Positions 48,408-58,126 of a DNA stretch of 61,584 nucleotides are shown piece after piece (the stretch's first letter is position 1; each line of letters starts with the position of its first letter). A program made the position numbers and the translations under genes. This DNA comes from Candidatus Endomicrobiellum porotermitis (GTDB lineage Bacteria; Elusimicrobiota; Endomicrobiia; Endomicrobiales; Endomicrobiaceae), in assembly GCA_031289055.1 (NCBI GenBank), contig JAITQE010000023.1, forward strand, positions 1 to 61,584. The letters run 5' to 3'. Below the pieces are notes generated by a model. It was given only the letters and a program-made list of their open reading frames with translations. It made no database searches and had not been told where the DNA came from.

Positions 48408-49498
48408 TTTTTATAACTCTTTACTACTTTAATTATTTCGTCAACTTCCGCCGCTAAAAGCGACGGATGGACAGGAAGAGACACGACTTCCATCGCGGCT
48501 TTTTCAGCTTCTTTACAAAGACCAGATTTATATCCGAGTTTTTTATAAAGCGGCTGCTTATATATTACGCAAGGATAATAAATTCCGCTTCCTACGCCCT
48601 TATCGGCAAGACGCTTCATAAAACTCTCTCTTTCCTTTGAAGAAACTCTTACCGTATATTGATGAAAAACATGCCTGCAATTTTCAGGAACGTAAGGGGT
48701 TTGCAAAAACTCTAAATCTTTAAAAGCTTCGTTGTATTTTTTTGCATTCGCTATTCTTTTTTCAATCCAACTTTCAAGCTGTCCAAGTTGAGCTACGCCT
48801 ATAGCCGCAGCTAAGTTTGTCAATCTGAAATTATATCCTAAAACTGTATGCGTAGAATGCCCTTCTCTGCCATGGTTTATAATTTGCCTGCCATATTTAT
48901 CGGCTTTTGCGTCATTTGTAAGAACTATTCCTCCTTCTCCGGTCATCATATTCTTCGTCGCATAAAAAGAAAATGCCGAAGCGTTGCCAAAAGATCCCGC
49001 TTTTTTATTTTTAAATTCCGCTCCATGCGCCTGGCAAGCATCTTCTATAAGCTTAAATTTATATTTCTTTTTCAACTTTAGAATCGCGTCCATATTGCAA
49101 GTAAGCCCGTACAAATGCGCTATTATGACAGCTTTAACATTCTTTTCTTTTTTTAACGTCTCTTCCAACTTAATAGAATCTATGTTAAAGGTTTTCGGAT
49201 CAATGTCTGCAAAAATTGGTTTTGCTCCGCAAAAAAGAACGGAGTTGGCAGTAGCTATAAAAGTAAAAGGAGTAGTAATTACCTTGTCGCCGGGCTTAAT
49301 GCCAAACATCAAAAGCGCCGTATGGAGAGACGTAGTTCCGTTAGCGTTAGCTATGCCAAATTTAGCGCCGCAATACTCTGCAAAAGATTGTTCAAATTGC
49401 GATACGTATTTGCCGCTCGCTAAAATTCTTGAGTTCAAAACGTCGTTTACCAACCGTCTTTCTCTCTCTCCGATAATCGGACAAGCAACATTTATCAT
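48404..49498 (-). CDS. DegT/DnrJ/EryC1 aminotransferase, probable GnnB
   Basis: This 364-aa PLP-dependent sugar aminotransferase has the family pattern: NGTTSLHTAL at the cofactor site, EDACQAHGA (Asp-Gln pair on PLP), and the Schiff-base Lys in FYATKNMMTGEGG. It would put an amino group on a nucleotide keto-sugar. It lies between lpxI and the Gfo/Idh gene. Paired with the latter it would make the 3-amino sugar for lipid A (GnnB role), an inference from the operon. Confidence 0.8.
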   Translation of the reverse strand: MINVACPIIGERERRLVNDVLNSRILASGKYVSQFEQSFAEYCGAKFGIANANGTTSLHTALLMFGIKPGDKVITTPFTFIATANSVLFCGAKPIFADIDPKTFNIDSIKLEETLKKEKNVKAVIIAHLYGLTCNMDAILKLKKKYKFKLIEDACQAHGAEFKNKKAGSFGNASAFSFYATKNMMTGEGGIVLTNDAKADKYGRQIINHGREGHSTHTVLGYNFRLTNLAAAIGVAQLGQLESWIEKRIANAKKYNEAFKDLEFLQTPYVPENCRHVFHQYTVRVSSKERESFMKRLADKGVGSGIYYPCVIYKQPLYKKLGYKSGLCKEAEKAAMEVVSLPVHPSLLAAEVDEIIKVVKSYKK

Positions 49499-49515
49499 TT
49501 TTTACCTCTGTTATT

Positions 49516-50316
49516 TTATATTCCAATTATAGTCGCGCCGAGCTTTTTCGCTTTTTCTATCACTTCATCTTTATCCAACATCAAGGTAACGCCGGACTCT
49601 ATCGCTATTGCTCTTACTTTGTTTTCTTTTAAAGTATCAATTGTGTTAAGCCCTATAACGGGAACGTCAAACCTAAAATCTTGATTTGGCTTTGCAACTT
49701 TAACAACTATAGAATTTGCTCCGCCAAGAGCATACGCTCTTTTAATACATTCATCCGTCCCTTCTACAGATTCCACCGCAAGAACAGACTTATCTTTCAC
49801 AACAACAGTCTGACCTATGTCAAACCCTGAAATATCTTTAGCTATTTTATATCCAAACTCCGCGTCTTTATTTTCATCTGAAGAAAGCTTCTTTCCGGCT
49901 ATCAAACCTTTTGGGGCAAGCAAATGTTCTAGATAGGCATGAGACACTATAAGATGCATTCCATCCTTTTCAAATTCGTCGGCAATTGTTTTTAGGATTG
50001 TATCAGTTTTCTTATTTATCAAACTTCCCATTACTTTAATAGCGCGAAAGTCCATGCTTATAGCAGAATAAATTTTTACGTGTTGAACTTGCCCCGCCAT
50101 TATAACAGTTTTCACATTTTCGCTTTTTAGAACATCTATAATTTTCTGAAACTTTCCTACTGAAAGCCAATATGTTTTATCGCAGATTTTTTCCAAATCA
50201 GAATCGGCTTCTTCTTTTAGAGCAATGCAAATTACTCTATCGCCGCTTCTTTTTATTTCTTCGGCAACCAAGAACGGAAATCTGTTGTTTCCTGCTATCA
50301 AGCCTATATTTTCCAC
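49516..50316 (-). CDS. lpxI: UDP-2,3-diacylglucosamine pyrophosphatase LpxI
   Basis: This 266-aa protein is of the LpxI (DUF1009) family, which replaces LpxH in many bacteria. The start IGLIAGNNRFPFLVAEE and the C-terminal block SIVVKVAKPNQDFRFDVPVIG, GLNTIDTL match. It cleaves UDP-2,3-diacylglucosamine to lipid X and UMP. It follows lpxA by 23 bp in the lipid A operon. Confidence 0.9.
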   Translation of the reverse strand: MENIGLIAGNNRFPFLVAEEIKRSGDRVICIALKEEADSDLEKICDKTYWLSVGKFQKIIDVLKSENVKTVIMAGQVQHVKIYSAISMDFRAIKVMGSLINKKTDTILKTIADEFEKDGMHLIVSHAYLEHLLAPKGLIAGKKLSSDENKDAEFGYKIAKDISGFDIGQTVVVKDKSVLAVESVEGTDECIKRAYALGGANSIVVKVAKPNQDFRFDVPVIGLNTIDTLKENKVRAIAIESGVTLMLDKDEVIEKAKKLGATIIGI

Positions 50317-50339
50317 TATCGTAATAACTCCTTAAAAAA

Positions 50340-51104
50340 CTATCCGGGTCTGGCAATACCTCTTTGGGAATTTTTAATAAACGCTACTATTTCTTGCACC
50401 GCTATAGATTTACTTTGTCCAAGCTCTGACAAAGCATCTTTGAGCATTAACTTTGACATAAAAAGAATGCGGTACGCCTCTTTCACAGCGTTAATTTCTT
50501 CCGTAGGCATTTTTCTTCTTCTCATACCTACCAAGTTCAAACCGTTCGGCGCGGCTCTATATCCCGCACACAAGACGTAAGGAATTATATCCATTGTAAC
50601 AGTAGCGCCCGAGCCAACCATAACGCCCTTCCCGACTTTAGTAAGCTGATGCAAACCTACGGTAGCGCTTACAAAAGCATCATCTCCAACCTCTACGTGT
50701 CCACCTATTGCAGAACAATTTGCAACAATAACATTGTTACCTACTCTAGCGTCGTGAGCCGCGTGCGACGACGCCATAAAATAACAATTTTTTCCTATGA
50801 TTGTTTTTCCCGTCTTGGCAGATCCTCTGTTAAAAGTTACGAACTCTCTGGCTACGGTCCCGTCGCCTACGAAAACTCTTGAAGGTTCATCTTTATAGCT
50901 TAAATCCTGAGGAGCTGTTCCAATAGAAGCTGAATGGTAAATTTTACAATTCTTACCGATTTCGGCGTATTCTATGTAAGCGTTTGAACCAATAATGGCG
51001 CCATCGCCTATTACAACATCTTTGCCTATCACCGTATAAGCGCCTATTACGACATTGTTGCCTATAATAACAGATTTATCAATTATCGCAGTTTGGTGTA
51101 TCAT
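50340..51104 (-). CDS. lpxA: LpxA-like acyltransferase, second copy
   Basis: This 254-aa left-handed beta-helix acyltransferase is the second of two tandem copies, separated by 2 bp. The catalytic His is kept in FMASSHAAHDARVG, and the C-terminal helical domain ends SQRGIARPG. It differs from the other copy around the acyl and substrate pocket (GLHQLTKVG versus GVHQFCKIG; CAGYRAAPNGLN versus QGDRAVLVGLN). It may have a different acceptor (O- versus N-acylation) or acyl length. Confidence 0.88.
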   Translation of the reverse strand: MIHQTAIIDKSVIIGNNVVIGAYTVIGKDVVIGDGAIIGSNAYIEYAEIGKNCKIYHSASIGTAPQDLSYKDEPSRVFVGDGTVAREFVTFNRGSAKTGKTIIGKNCYFMASSHAAHDARVGNNVIVANCSAIGGHVEVGDDAFVSATVGLHQLTKVGKGVMVGSGATVTMDIIPYVLCAGYRAAPNGLNLVGMRRRKMPTEEINAVKEAYRILFMSKLMLKDALSELGQSKSIAVQEIVAFIKNSQRGIARPG

Positions 51105-51106
51105 TT

Positions 51107-51877
51107 TTACCCCTGTCTTGGTCTGGCAATACCTCTTTGGGAATTTTCTATAAAAAGCATCATTTCTTTAACATATTGAGACGATGAGTCCTTAAGCTTA
51201 ACAACAGCGTCTTCCAGAGACAATTTTGACATAAACAATACTCTGTAAGCGTCTTTTATATCTTCAATTTCTAAAAGTTTCACTTTTTTTCTTTTTAAAC
51301 CTATGAGATTTAAGCCAACAAGAACGGCTCTATCGCCTTGAGCCGTTACGTATGGAACAATATCCATGCTTACCATTGAACCCGCGCCGATAATTGCGGA
51401 TTTCCCGATTTTGCAAAATTGATGGACGCCTATTGCAGAGCTTAGTATAGCGCTGTCGTCTATTTCAACATGACCCGCAAGACCCGTAGAATAGCCAATT
51501 ATAACGTTATCGCTTATTATACAGTCGTGAGCAACATGAGCGCAAGCCATAATTAAACAGTTTTTACCTACAACAGTCCGACCGGCGGCCGCAGTGCCTC
51601 TGTTTAAAGTAACGCTCTCTCTGATAGTTGTTCCATCGCCGACTACAACTTTCGTCTTTTCGCCTTGATATTTTAAATCCTGAGGACGTTTGCCTATTGA
51701 CGAAAAATTAAAAATTTCGCAGTTATGTCCTATTTCGGCGTATTCAATTACAGATTGACCATGTATTTTTGTTCCGCTTTTTACAACGGTATCCGGACCA
51801 ATAACGGCATAAGGACCTATTTCTACATTATCCTCTATAACAGCACTTTTATCTATTACAGCCGTTTGATGTACCAT
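51107..51877 (-). CDS. lpxA: UDP-GlcNAc O-acyltransferase LpxA, first copy
   Basis: This 256-aa protein has hexapeptide repeats and the LpxA centre MACAHVAHDC with the catalytic His, then GVHQFCKIG close to the E. coli LpxA sequence. It catalyses the first step of lipid A synthesis. Of the two tandem copies it is the more canonical. It is separated from lpxC-fabZ by 117 bp that contain an AT-rich stretch with TATAAT (about 51919-51930), possibly an internal promoter. Confidence 0.92.
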   Translation of the reverse strand: MVHQTAVIDKSAVIEDNVEIGPYAVIGPDTVVKSGTKIHGQSVIEYAEIGHNCEIFNFSSIGKRPQDLKYQGEKTKVVVGDGTTIRESVTLNRGTAAAGRTVVGKNCLIMACAHVAHDCIISDNVIIGYSTGLAGHVEIDDSAILSSAIGVHQFCKIGKSAIIGAGSMVSMDIVPYVTAQGDRAVLVGLNLIGLKRKKVKLLEIEDIKDAYRVLFMSKLSLEDAVVKLKDSSSQYVKEMMLFIENSQRGIARPRQG

Positions 51878-51994
51878 TTATTTTACCTTTATGTTAATTA
51901 ACAAAACTAACCGACTTATTAATTATAATATGGACACTACTACCAACTACGCGCAAAACGACAAACTGAAAGGCAAATTTATAATAATAAATCG

Positions 51995-53338
51995 TTATTG
52001 CTCTCTGTCTACAATAATAAACATAAACTCAGCTTCCGTTGCTAATTTCCCGCCGACATAAGCTTCGCCTCTCACCTTTCCGTGTTTTCCGCCGTCTTTG
52101 ATAATTTCAACTCTTAACTCAAGCAAGTCTCCGGGTCTTACGGGTTTGCGAAATTTTGTTTTATCTATAGACATAAAATACGCAAGCTTTCCCTGCATTT
52201 CGGACTTGGATAGAAACATAACGCACGACGTTTGAGCCATAGCCTCAACTATTAGAACGCCCGGCATAATCGGCGCGCCCGGAAAATGTCCCTGAAAAAA
52301 ACCTTCGTTGCCGCTCACACACTTATAGCCTATAGCTTTAGTAGGCTCCGCGCTATTTATTTTAATTTTGTCTATCATTAAAAACGGATATCTATGCGGT
52401 ATATATTTTAGAACTTCTTCATGGGATAGAATTCTTTCCGTTCCAGACGTTTCGCAATTTGCGCTCATTCTGCCCTCCGCTTGTTTATCTTCTTCTATAA
52501 CCGCTTCTTCTAAGAATGCTTTCACAAAAGCAATATTATTTTGATGTCCAGGCTTATCTGCAACTATTTTGGCTTTTATCGGTTTGCCGGCAAGGTACAA
52601 GTCTCCAATTAAGTCCAAAATTTTATGTCTTACAAACTCGTCATCGTAACGCAAAGGCTCTTTATTATGAATGCCGTTTAATCCCAAAACAATAGCATTG
52701 TCCATAGAGCCGCCAAGGGCAAGACCATTATTTTGAAGAGCCTCTATTTCATAGTCAAAACAAAACGTTTTAGCAGGAGCAATGTTGTTTAAATAATCGT
52801 CCTTGCTTACGCTCCCAAAAGACATTTGTTGAAATTTTAACAGCGGATGATCAAAACCTATAGTGCAGTCTATTTCAAATTTATCTGAAGGGTAAGCCGT
52901 TATTTTAGTTTTTCCCGACTCGAAGCAAATAGGTTTCTTTATTACATAATATTGTTTGGGAGAATCCAGCGCTTTTAGTCCGCCCTTCAACAAAGTTTCC
53001 GCTATTATTTTTGCGCTGCCGTCAAGAATTGGAGGCTCGTTGTTGGTTATCTCTATAATTAAATTATCAATGCCAAGCGCTGCGCATGCCGACATTATAT
53101 GTTCTATCGTATGAATTCTAACGCCGTCTTTCTCTATAACGCTGCCTCTAACAACAAGACCTGGAGCTGCATTGGAATAAAGAGCCGCAATTTCAGGCTT
53201 ATTTGGCAAATCTACCCTGATAAATTTTATACCAAATCCAGCAGCGGCAGGTTTAAAAACCACAACGCTTTTATTTCCTGTGTGGAGACCAATGCCTTCA
53301 ACGGAAACTTCTTTCACAATAGTCGTTTGTTTTGCCAT
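51995..53338 (-). CDS. lpxC-fabZ: Bifunctional LpxC deacetylase / FabZ dehydratase fusion
   Basis: A 447-aa fusion. Residues 1 to about 300 are the LpxC zinc deacetylase, with His76, Glu79 and His80 in HTIEHIMSA and a second metal site in RHKILDLIGDLYL. From about residue 310 comes FabZ (YIPHRYPFLMIDKI, then FQGHFPGAPIMPGVL with its active-site His/Glu region). It couples commitment to lipid A with unsaturated acyl-ACP dehydration, whose product is the LpxA/D acyl donor. Such fusions are known in Bacteroidota and Elusimicrobiota. Confidence 0.95.
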   Translation of the reverse strand: MAKQTTIVKEVSVEGIGLHTGNKSVVVFKPAAAGFGIKFIRVDLPNKPEIAALYSNAAPGLVVRGSVIEKDGVRIHTIEHIMSACAALGIDNLIIEITNNEPPILDGSAKIIAETLLKGGLKALDSPKQYYVIKKPICFESGKTKITAYPSDKFEIDCTIGFDHPLLKFQQMSFGSVSKDDYLNNIAPAKTFCFDYEIEALQNNGLALGGSMDNAIVLGLNGIHNKEPLRYDDEFVRHKILDLIGDLYLAGKPIKAKIVADKPGHQNNIAFVKAFLEEAVIEEDKQAEGRMSANCETSGTERILSHEEVLKYIPHRYPFLMIDKIKINSAEPTKAIGYKCVSGNEGFFQGHFPGAPIMPGVLIVEAMAQTSCVMFLSKSEMQGKLAYFMSIDKTKFRKPVRPGDLLELRVEIIKDGGKHGKVRGEAYVGGKLATEAEFMFIIVDREQ

Positions 53339-53344
53339 TTAAAT

Positions 53345-54373
53345 TTACTTATCCTCCAAATCTTTCTTTATTTTTCTTAAATCAGAATACATTTTAGGAA
53401 GTTTTCTCATTAAGGCTCTTATCTTTATGCTTTGATTCAGCGGAGCCATGGGATTACCGCCGACAATACCTCCATCTTTAACATTTCCGGAAATACCAGA
53501 TTGGCTTGAAATCATAACATTATTGCCTATTTTTATATGTCCTGCAATTCCAGTCTGCCCGCCTATCGTCACATTATCGCCTAAGTGGGTAGATCCGGAT
53601 ATTCCAACTTGCGAAACTATTATGCAATTCTCGCCTACTTGAACATTGTGGGCTATCATGACAAGATTGTCTATTTTTGCGCCGTTTCCTATTCTTGTAG
53701 CGTCAACGGTAGCTCTGTCAATTGTAGTGTTAGAACCTATTTCAACGTCATTGCCTATTTCTACCCTTCCTATTTGAGGAATTTTCTGAGCTTTGCCATC
53801 AACAGAAACAAATCCAAAACCATCGCCGCCGATAACAACGCATGGCTGCAAAACAACTCTATCGCCTATCAAAGAATTTTCTCTTATTACGACATTAGGG
53901 TATATAAGACAATCTTTGCCGATTTTTACGTCTCTGCCTATGTAAACGTTAGGAAAAATTTTAGCGTTGTCTCCAATTTCAGCCCCGTTCTCAATTACAA
54001 CGTTCTGCCCTATATAAGGGTCTTTGCCGATTTTGGCTTTATCAGATATTGACGCCGAGCGATGAATTTTTTTATTTATTAAAGATAATCTTTCTTTTTC
54101 TATAATGGAAAGAACCACACTGTACGCATACTGAGGATTTTTAACTTTGATTATGTTTTTATTTTTGAACTGGACAGCGTCAGTATTAAGCCCAACAAGA
54201 ATAGCGCCGGCTCGAGTATTTAGCGCATCATGAAGATATTTCAAATTCCCCAAAAAAGAAACTTCATTGTTTTTTGCTTCTAAAAGACCATTTACGCCTG
54301 TTAAAACAACATCTTTATCGCCAATAAGTTCGCCTGAAACAACTGCCGCAAGCTCAAATGCTGTAAATCTCAT
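53345..54373 (-). CDS. lpxD: UDP-3-O-acylglucosamine N-acyltransferase LpxD
   Basis: This 342-aa protein has the N-terminal LpxD uridine-binding domain ([20 protein letters not shown]), hexapeptide beta-helix coils, the catalytic His in MIAHNVQVG, and a C-terminal helical cap. It N-acylates UDP-3-O-acyl-glucosamine after LpxC. Its ATG is one base from the stop of ompH. Operon order: bamA, ompH, lpxD, lpxC-fabZ. Confidence 0.94.
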   Translation of the reverse strand: MRFTAFELAAVVSGELIGDKDVVLTGVNGLLEAKNNEVSFLGNLKYLHDALNTRAGAILVGLNTDAVQFKNKNIIKVKNPQYAYSVVLSIIEKERLSLINKKIHRSASISDKAKIGKDPYIGQNVVIENGAEIGDNAKIFPNVYIGRDVKIGKDCLIYPNVVIRENSLIGDRVVLQPCVVIGGDGFGFVSVDGKAQKIPQIGRVEIGNDVEIGSNTTIDRATVDATRIGNGAKIDNLVMIAHNVQVGENCIIVSQVGISGSTHLGDNVTIGGQTGIAGHIKIGNNVMISSQSGISGNVKDGGIVGGNPMAPLNQSIKIRALMRKLPKMYSDLRKIKKDLEDK

Positions 54374-54970
54374 CTATCTATCCTTTGCCATTTTTATAAC
54401 TTCATCAGTCACATCTTTACATTTTTCGGTTACAACGACCTGTTTATCTAAAACTATCGTCGCGCCGTATTTTTTAAGTTCTTCTCTGAGCAAAGATTCT
54501 ATATCCTTTAATACTCCAGCCGTATTCCTTTCTTCCATTAAAACTATTTCAACTTTTGTTCTTTCAGACAAGTCGGAAATATCTGATTTCTTAACGTTTA
54601 TCAACTCGCCAATATCGCTTAACTGTTTGAAAAGCTCGTCCAAAGGCTTATTTTCAGACTTTGCTTCCGATATTTTTAAATTAACAATTTTCGCTTGTTC
54701 TTTAAGAGAATTAAACTCTTTTACAAGGTTCTCGATAGCATCTTTGCGCGTCCTTACAAAAGCTTTTATTTCCTTTTTATACTCTAAAGTCATCGGGTGA
54801 GAATTAAAAACCTTCTCCATATCAACAAAAATAATATTATTTTCGGCAGTTTTATTTCTAGCGGGCTCATCAATGCGTTCAACCGCTCCGTTTATAGGTA
54901 TTTCAAAACAAAAAGCGACTGCCATAAATAAGAAAAAAACAACAACAGAAAATATTTTTCTTAAAACCAT
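54374..54970 (-). CDS. OmpH/Skp-like periplasmic chaperone
   Basis: This 198-aa protein has a signal peptide (cleavage near AFCFE), the OmpH/Skp start IIFVDMEKVFNSHP, and a long charged coiled coil (about 55-150) ending in a short beta domain with ATIVLDKQ. It probably holds unfolded outer-membrane proteins on the way to BamA, its upstream neighbour. The bamA-skp-lpxD order is widespread. Confidence 0.88.
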   Translation of the reverse strand: MVLRKIFSVVVFFLFMAVAFCFEIPINGAVERIDEPARNKTAENNIIFVDMEKVFNSHPMTLEYKKEIKAFVRTRKDAIENLVKEFNSLKEQAKIVNLKISEAKSENKPLDELFKQLSDIGELINVKKSDISDLSERTKVEIVLMEERNTAGVLKDIESLLREELKKYGATIVLDKQVVVTEKCKDVTDEVIKMAKDR

Positions 54971-55004
54971 TCCCTATCCTAAAAGTTGATTATACAAACA
55001 TTAT

Positions 55005-57257
55005 CTACGGGAAACCTATGGAGAAGTATACGGCTTGCAAATTCTCTTTTTCTTTATGATTAAACCCGTACGCCCAACCAATTCTTATAGGAAACGCCGG
55101 CGTCGCAATTCTCAATTCAAACCCTGCCGAAGAACGAAGATTGTTTTCCTCAGTTCCAAGCCATTTTAGAGTTCCGTGCCTTCCCCAATCGCCGCCTATA
55201 TCGTAAAAAAGCGCGCCGACTAAAATTGAGTTGCCCCTCTCGGCGACTAGCGGGCATTTATATTCAAAATTAATAACGGCTTTATAGTTACCGCCGTCAT
55301 CAGGACCGATTTCCGCTCTATACTTATAACCTCTTACGCTTTCTGGTCCGCCTGTGTAAAACCTCTCGTAAATAGGCACTGTCGTTGAACGTCCATAAGA
55401 TACTATAGAACCGACTTCCACCCTTGCGCTAAATACAAACTTCCAAAATACAGGCAAAAACCAAGAGCTTTTTAAAACCGTCCTTACATAATCAACTTCT
55501 CCGCCAAAGTAAGATCCTGCAAGGTTTACGCTCAACGCTTGTCTGTTGCCGCTTGTTGGATCATATCTATAGTCCAACGAATCGTAGACTACTTGCGTAA
55601 ATACGCTGGTTGTTCTATCTTTAGATAAATCATCTGACGCTTCTTCTATCTTCTGTTTTACTGAATTGTCAATATTGGAAAGCATTACGTTTTCGTATCT
55701 GTAGCCAAACATTAAACTTACAAGCGAGCTGATTCTAGGACCTATGCCGACTGAAAAACCTGTTCTATGTTCGTCATAAGCATTAGTAACGTCGGCATAA
55801 TCCTTCTTTCTAACCATATCAAACGCGCTTAACGTTAAACTTGCATTTTTGTCAAAAATATAAGGCTCCGTCCAACTTATATTGAAATTTGTCTTTTTCT
55901 TTCCGTACTCAACCGAGAAATCCAAGCGCTGACCCAAACCAAACAAGTCCATATGCATAAGACCGCATGTAAAAACAACTTCGTCAACTGAAGAATAACC
56001 TACGCCAGCATTGACGTTGCCTGGTTTTCCTTCCATAATTTCAATGGCTAAATCTACAATATTAGGAGCGCCGGTAGGCAGCAAATGAGGCTCAACGCCG
56101 TCAATGAACCCTAAGTTCCTTATTCTTTGCATACTTCCTATAAGCTTCTTTCTTGAAAATACGTTTTCAGGCTTTAATAATAACTCTCTTCTGATAACTT
56201 TTTCTTTAGTGGACTCCAGCCCTTCTATATAAATATTTCCAACATAAACCACTGAATTTTCTTTTATACTCCAATCAACGTCCACAATATCGCCGCTCTT
56301 ATGAAAATCTGGAACAATCTGAGCTTGAAGATACCCTTTATCCGCATAAGACTCGGCAATCTCCTGTTTTGTTTCGGCAATTTTTTGCTCGTTAAACACT
56401 TGTCCCTTTTTAAATTTTACCGTCTTTTTTAACTCTTTGTCTTCTAATACAAAATTACCATCAAAAGCAACTTCTCCTATCTTATATTTGCCGCCTTCGC
56501 TTACGTTCAAAGTCAAAAATATTTCCGTTCTAGCTTTGTTGAAAGAAGTCGTAGACGTTGCCAGTTTATAATCTATAAAACCGTTGTTTTTATAAAAAGC
56601 CTCTATATCTAATAAATCCTTTTGATAATTTTCATCTTTAAATATTTTCTTAGGTCTTATTTTTTTCATAAGTTTAAGAATTTTTTTCTCAGAGTATGAA
56701 ATAGCGCCTTCAATTTTAACGCCGCCTATTAAAATTTTATTATTTTCCGTTATAAGGAAAGTTACGGTCATTTTATTTGTATCTACGTCAACGGTTGGAT
56801 AAGCTTCAATAACGCAATCGGCATACCCTTTGTCGCCGTACAACTTTATTATCTTTTTTTTTGATTCTTCCAGCTTTAAAATATCATAGAACTCTTTTTC
56901 TTTTAAAACGCTGACGCCTTTAAGCTTATTTTTTGAAAATTCAAAATTGCCTCTAAAAACAATATTGTCTATATAAGGCTTTTCAACAACGTCAAACGTA
57001 AGAACCCCAGTATTTCTATCAAAAGTAAAAGTACAGTCGTCAAAATATTCAAGCTCAGTAATAGAACGAACTGCATCTCTGACTGACTCTAAAGAATATA
57101 CCTTGCCCTTTTTAAGTTTTATTTCAGATAAAACGCTTTTTTCTTTTACGTTGCGCAAACCTTCAATATTTAATTTAGAAATTATATTATCGGCATAAGC
57201 GAACGCGGACATTAACGCGCTAACGCACAGCACTGTCAAAAACAAACGAAGTTTCAC
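55005..57257 (-). CDS. bamA: Outer-membrane assembly factor BamA
   Basis: This 750-aa protein has a signal peptide (cleavage near AFAYA), five POTRA domains (about 22-395) and a C-terminal 16-stranded barrel. The barrel has the family signature GGPESVRGYKY and ends with a final beta-signal phenylalanine (YFSIGFP). It inserts barrel proteins such as LptD and TolC. The start is GTG with a perfect AGGAGG six bases upstream. It heads the envelope operon that continues to lpxA, lpxI and the sugar genes. Confidence 0.95.
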   Translation of the reverse strand: MKLRLFLTVLCVSALMSAFAYADNIISKLNIEGLRNVKEKSVLSEIKLKKGKVYSLESVRDAVRSITELEYFDDCTFTFDRNTGVLTFDVVEKPYIDNIVFRGNFEFSKNKLKGVSVLKEKEFYDILKLEESKKKIIKLYGDKGYADCVIEAYPTVDVDTNKMTVTFLITENNKILIGGVKIEGAISYSEKKILKLMKKIRPKKIFKDENYQKDLLDIEAFYKNNGFIDYKLATSTTSFNKARTEIFLTLNVSEGGKYKIGEVAFDGNFVLEDKELKKTVKFKKGQVFNEQKIAETKQEIAESYADKGYLQAQIVPDFHKSGDIVDVDWSIKENSVVYVGNIYIEGLESTKEKVIRRELLLKPENVFSRKKLIGSMQRIRNLGFIDGVEPHLLPTGAPNIVDLAIEIMEGKPGNVNAGVGYSSVDEVVFTCGLMHMDLFGLGQRLDFSVEYGKKKTNFNISWTEPYIFDKNASLTLSAFDMVRKKDYADVTNAYDEHRTGFSVGIGPRISSLVSLMFGYRYENVMLSNIDNSVKQKIEEASDDLSKDRTTSVFTQVVYDSLDYRYDPTSGNRQALSVNLAGSYFGGEVDYVRTVLKSSWFLPVFWKFVFSARVEVGSIVSYGRSTTVPIYERFYTGGPESVRGYKYRAEIGPDDGGNYKAVINFEYKCPLVAERGNSILVGALFYDIGGDWGRHGTLKWLGTEENNLRSSAGFELRIATPAFPIRIGWAYGFNHKEKENLQAVYFSIGFP

Positions 57258-57293
57258 AGCGAACCTCCTAAAAATTAAGTTTTTATCAAAAAA

Positions 57294-57299
57294 ATTATA
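57294..57299 (-). promoter_or_regulatory. Candidate bamA -10 box
   Basis: TATAAT on the minus strand, 36 nt before the GTG, preceded by TAG. No strong -35. It could give the envelope operon its own start separate from coaX. Confidence 0.35.
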
Positions 57300-57313
57300 C
57301 TAACTAACAAACA

Positions 57314-58108
57314 TTACTTAATAATTGCATTTGCGCTTATTTCCCAGATAATACGTATTCCTTCCAGAGTCAAATTGGGAAGAATAACTTCTATTTCCTT
57401 TATTTCGCCAAGCATAAGATCTGCAAGCCCGCCTGTGGCTATTATGCGCTTTACCGCCATTTCATTCTTCATTCTCTCAATAAGTTCTTTAACAAGTCCG
57501 ACATAACCAAAATAAAGTCCAGACTGTATGCACTCCACAGTCGTCGTTCCTATTGATTTTGGAGGTTTCTTCATCTCAACTTGCGGCAACTGGGCTGTTT
57601 TCAAATTTAAAGATTGAGCCGATATTACGGGTCCAGGAGCTATAGCCCCGCCCCTGTATCTGCCTTTTTCGTCTATACAATCAAAAGTTGTAGCGGTCCC
57701 AAAATCTACGATAATACAACCGCATCCATACATGGAATAAGCGGCGACAGCGTCTGCAATTCTGTCAGCTCCAACTTCTCTAGGATTTTCCACGGCAAAA
57801 ATAATGCCGCCTGAATTAGTATGGTTTACAAAGAAAACTTCTTTTCCAAAATAATTTCTTACTAAATCTTCAAAAATAAGATTTAATGACGGAACAACGC
57901 TCGCTATACCCACAGACGTTGCTTTTTTCGCGTCAAACCCGCAATAAAAGAACATATCCATAAGCATTGTCGCATACTCATCGGAAGTTTGTTCTTTTAT
58001 AGTAGACATTCTCCATACTTTTAGTGGTCCTGGCAAAACTTTGCCGTTGTGCATATCAAACAAACCTATAGTTATATTTGTATTACCTATGTCTAAAGCT
58101 AAAAACAT
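57314..58108 (-). CDS. coaX: Type III pantothenate kinase
   Basis: This 264-aa ASKHA-fold kinase performs the first step of CoA synthesis. The phosphate loop is LALDIGNTNITIG with Asp6. NPREVGADRIADAVAA carries the catalytic Asp, and the second phosphate motif is VDFGTATTFDCID. CoaX needs a monovalent cation and is not inhibited by CoA. It lies 18 bp downstream of the fumarase beta gene. Confidence 0.94.
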   Translation of the reverse strand: MFLALDIGNTNITIGLFDMHNGKVLPGPLKVWRMSTIKEQTSDEYATMLMDMFFYCGFDAKKATSVGIASVVPSLNLIFEDLVRNYFGKEVFFVNHTNSGGIIFAVENPREVGADRIADAVAAYSMYGCGCIIVDFGTATTFDCIDEKGRYRGGAIAPGPVISAQSLNLKTAQLPQVEMKKPPKSIGTTTVECIQSGLYFGYVGLVKELIERMKNEMAVKRIIATGGLADLMLGEIKEIEVILPNLTLEGIRIIWEISANAIIK

Positions 58109-58126
58109 GGTTTCCTCTTACAATAC

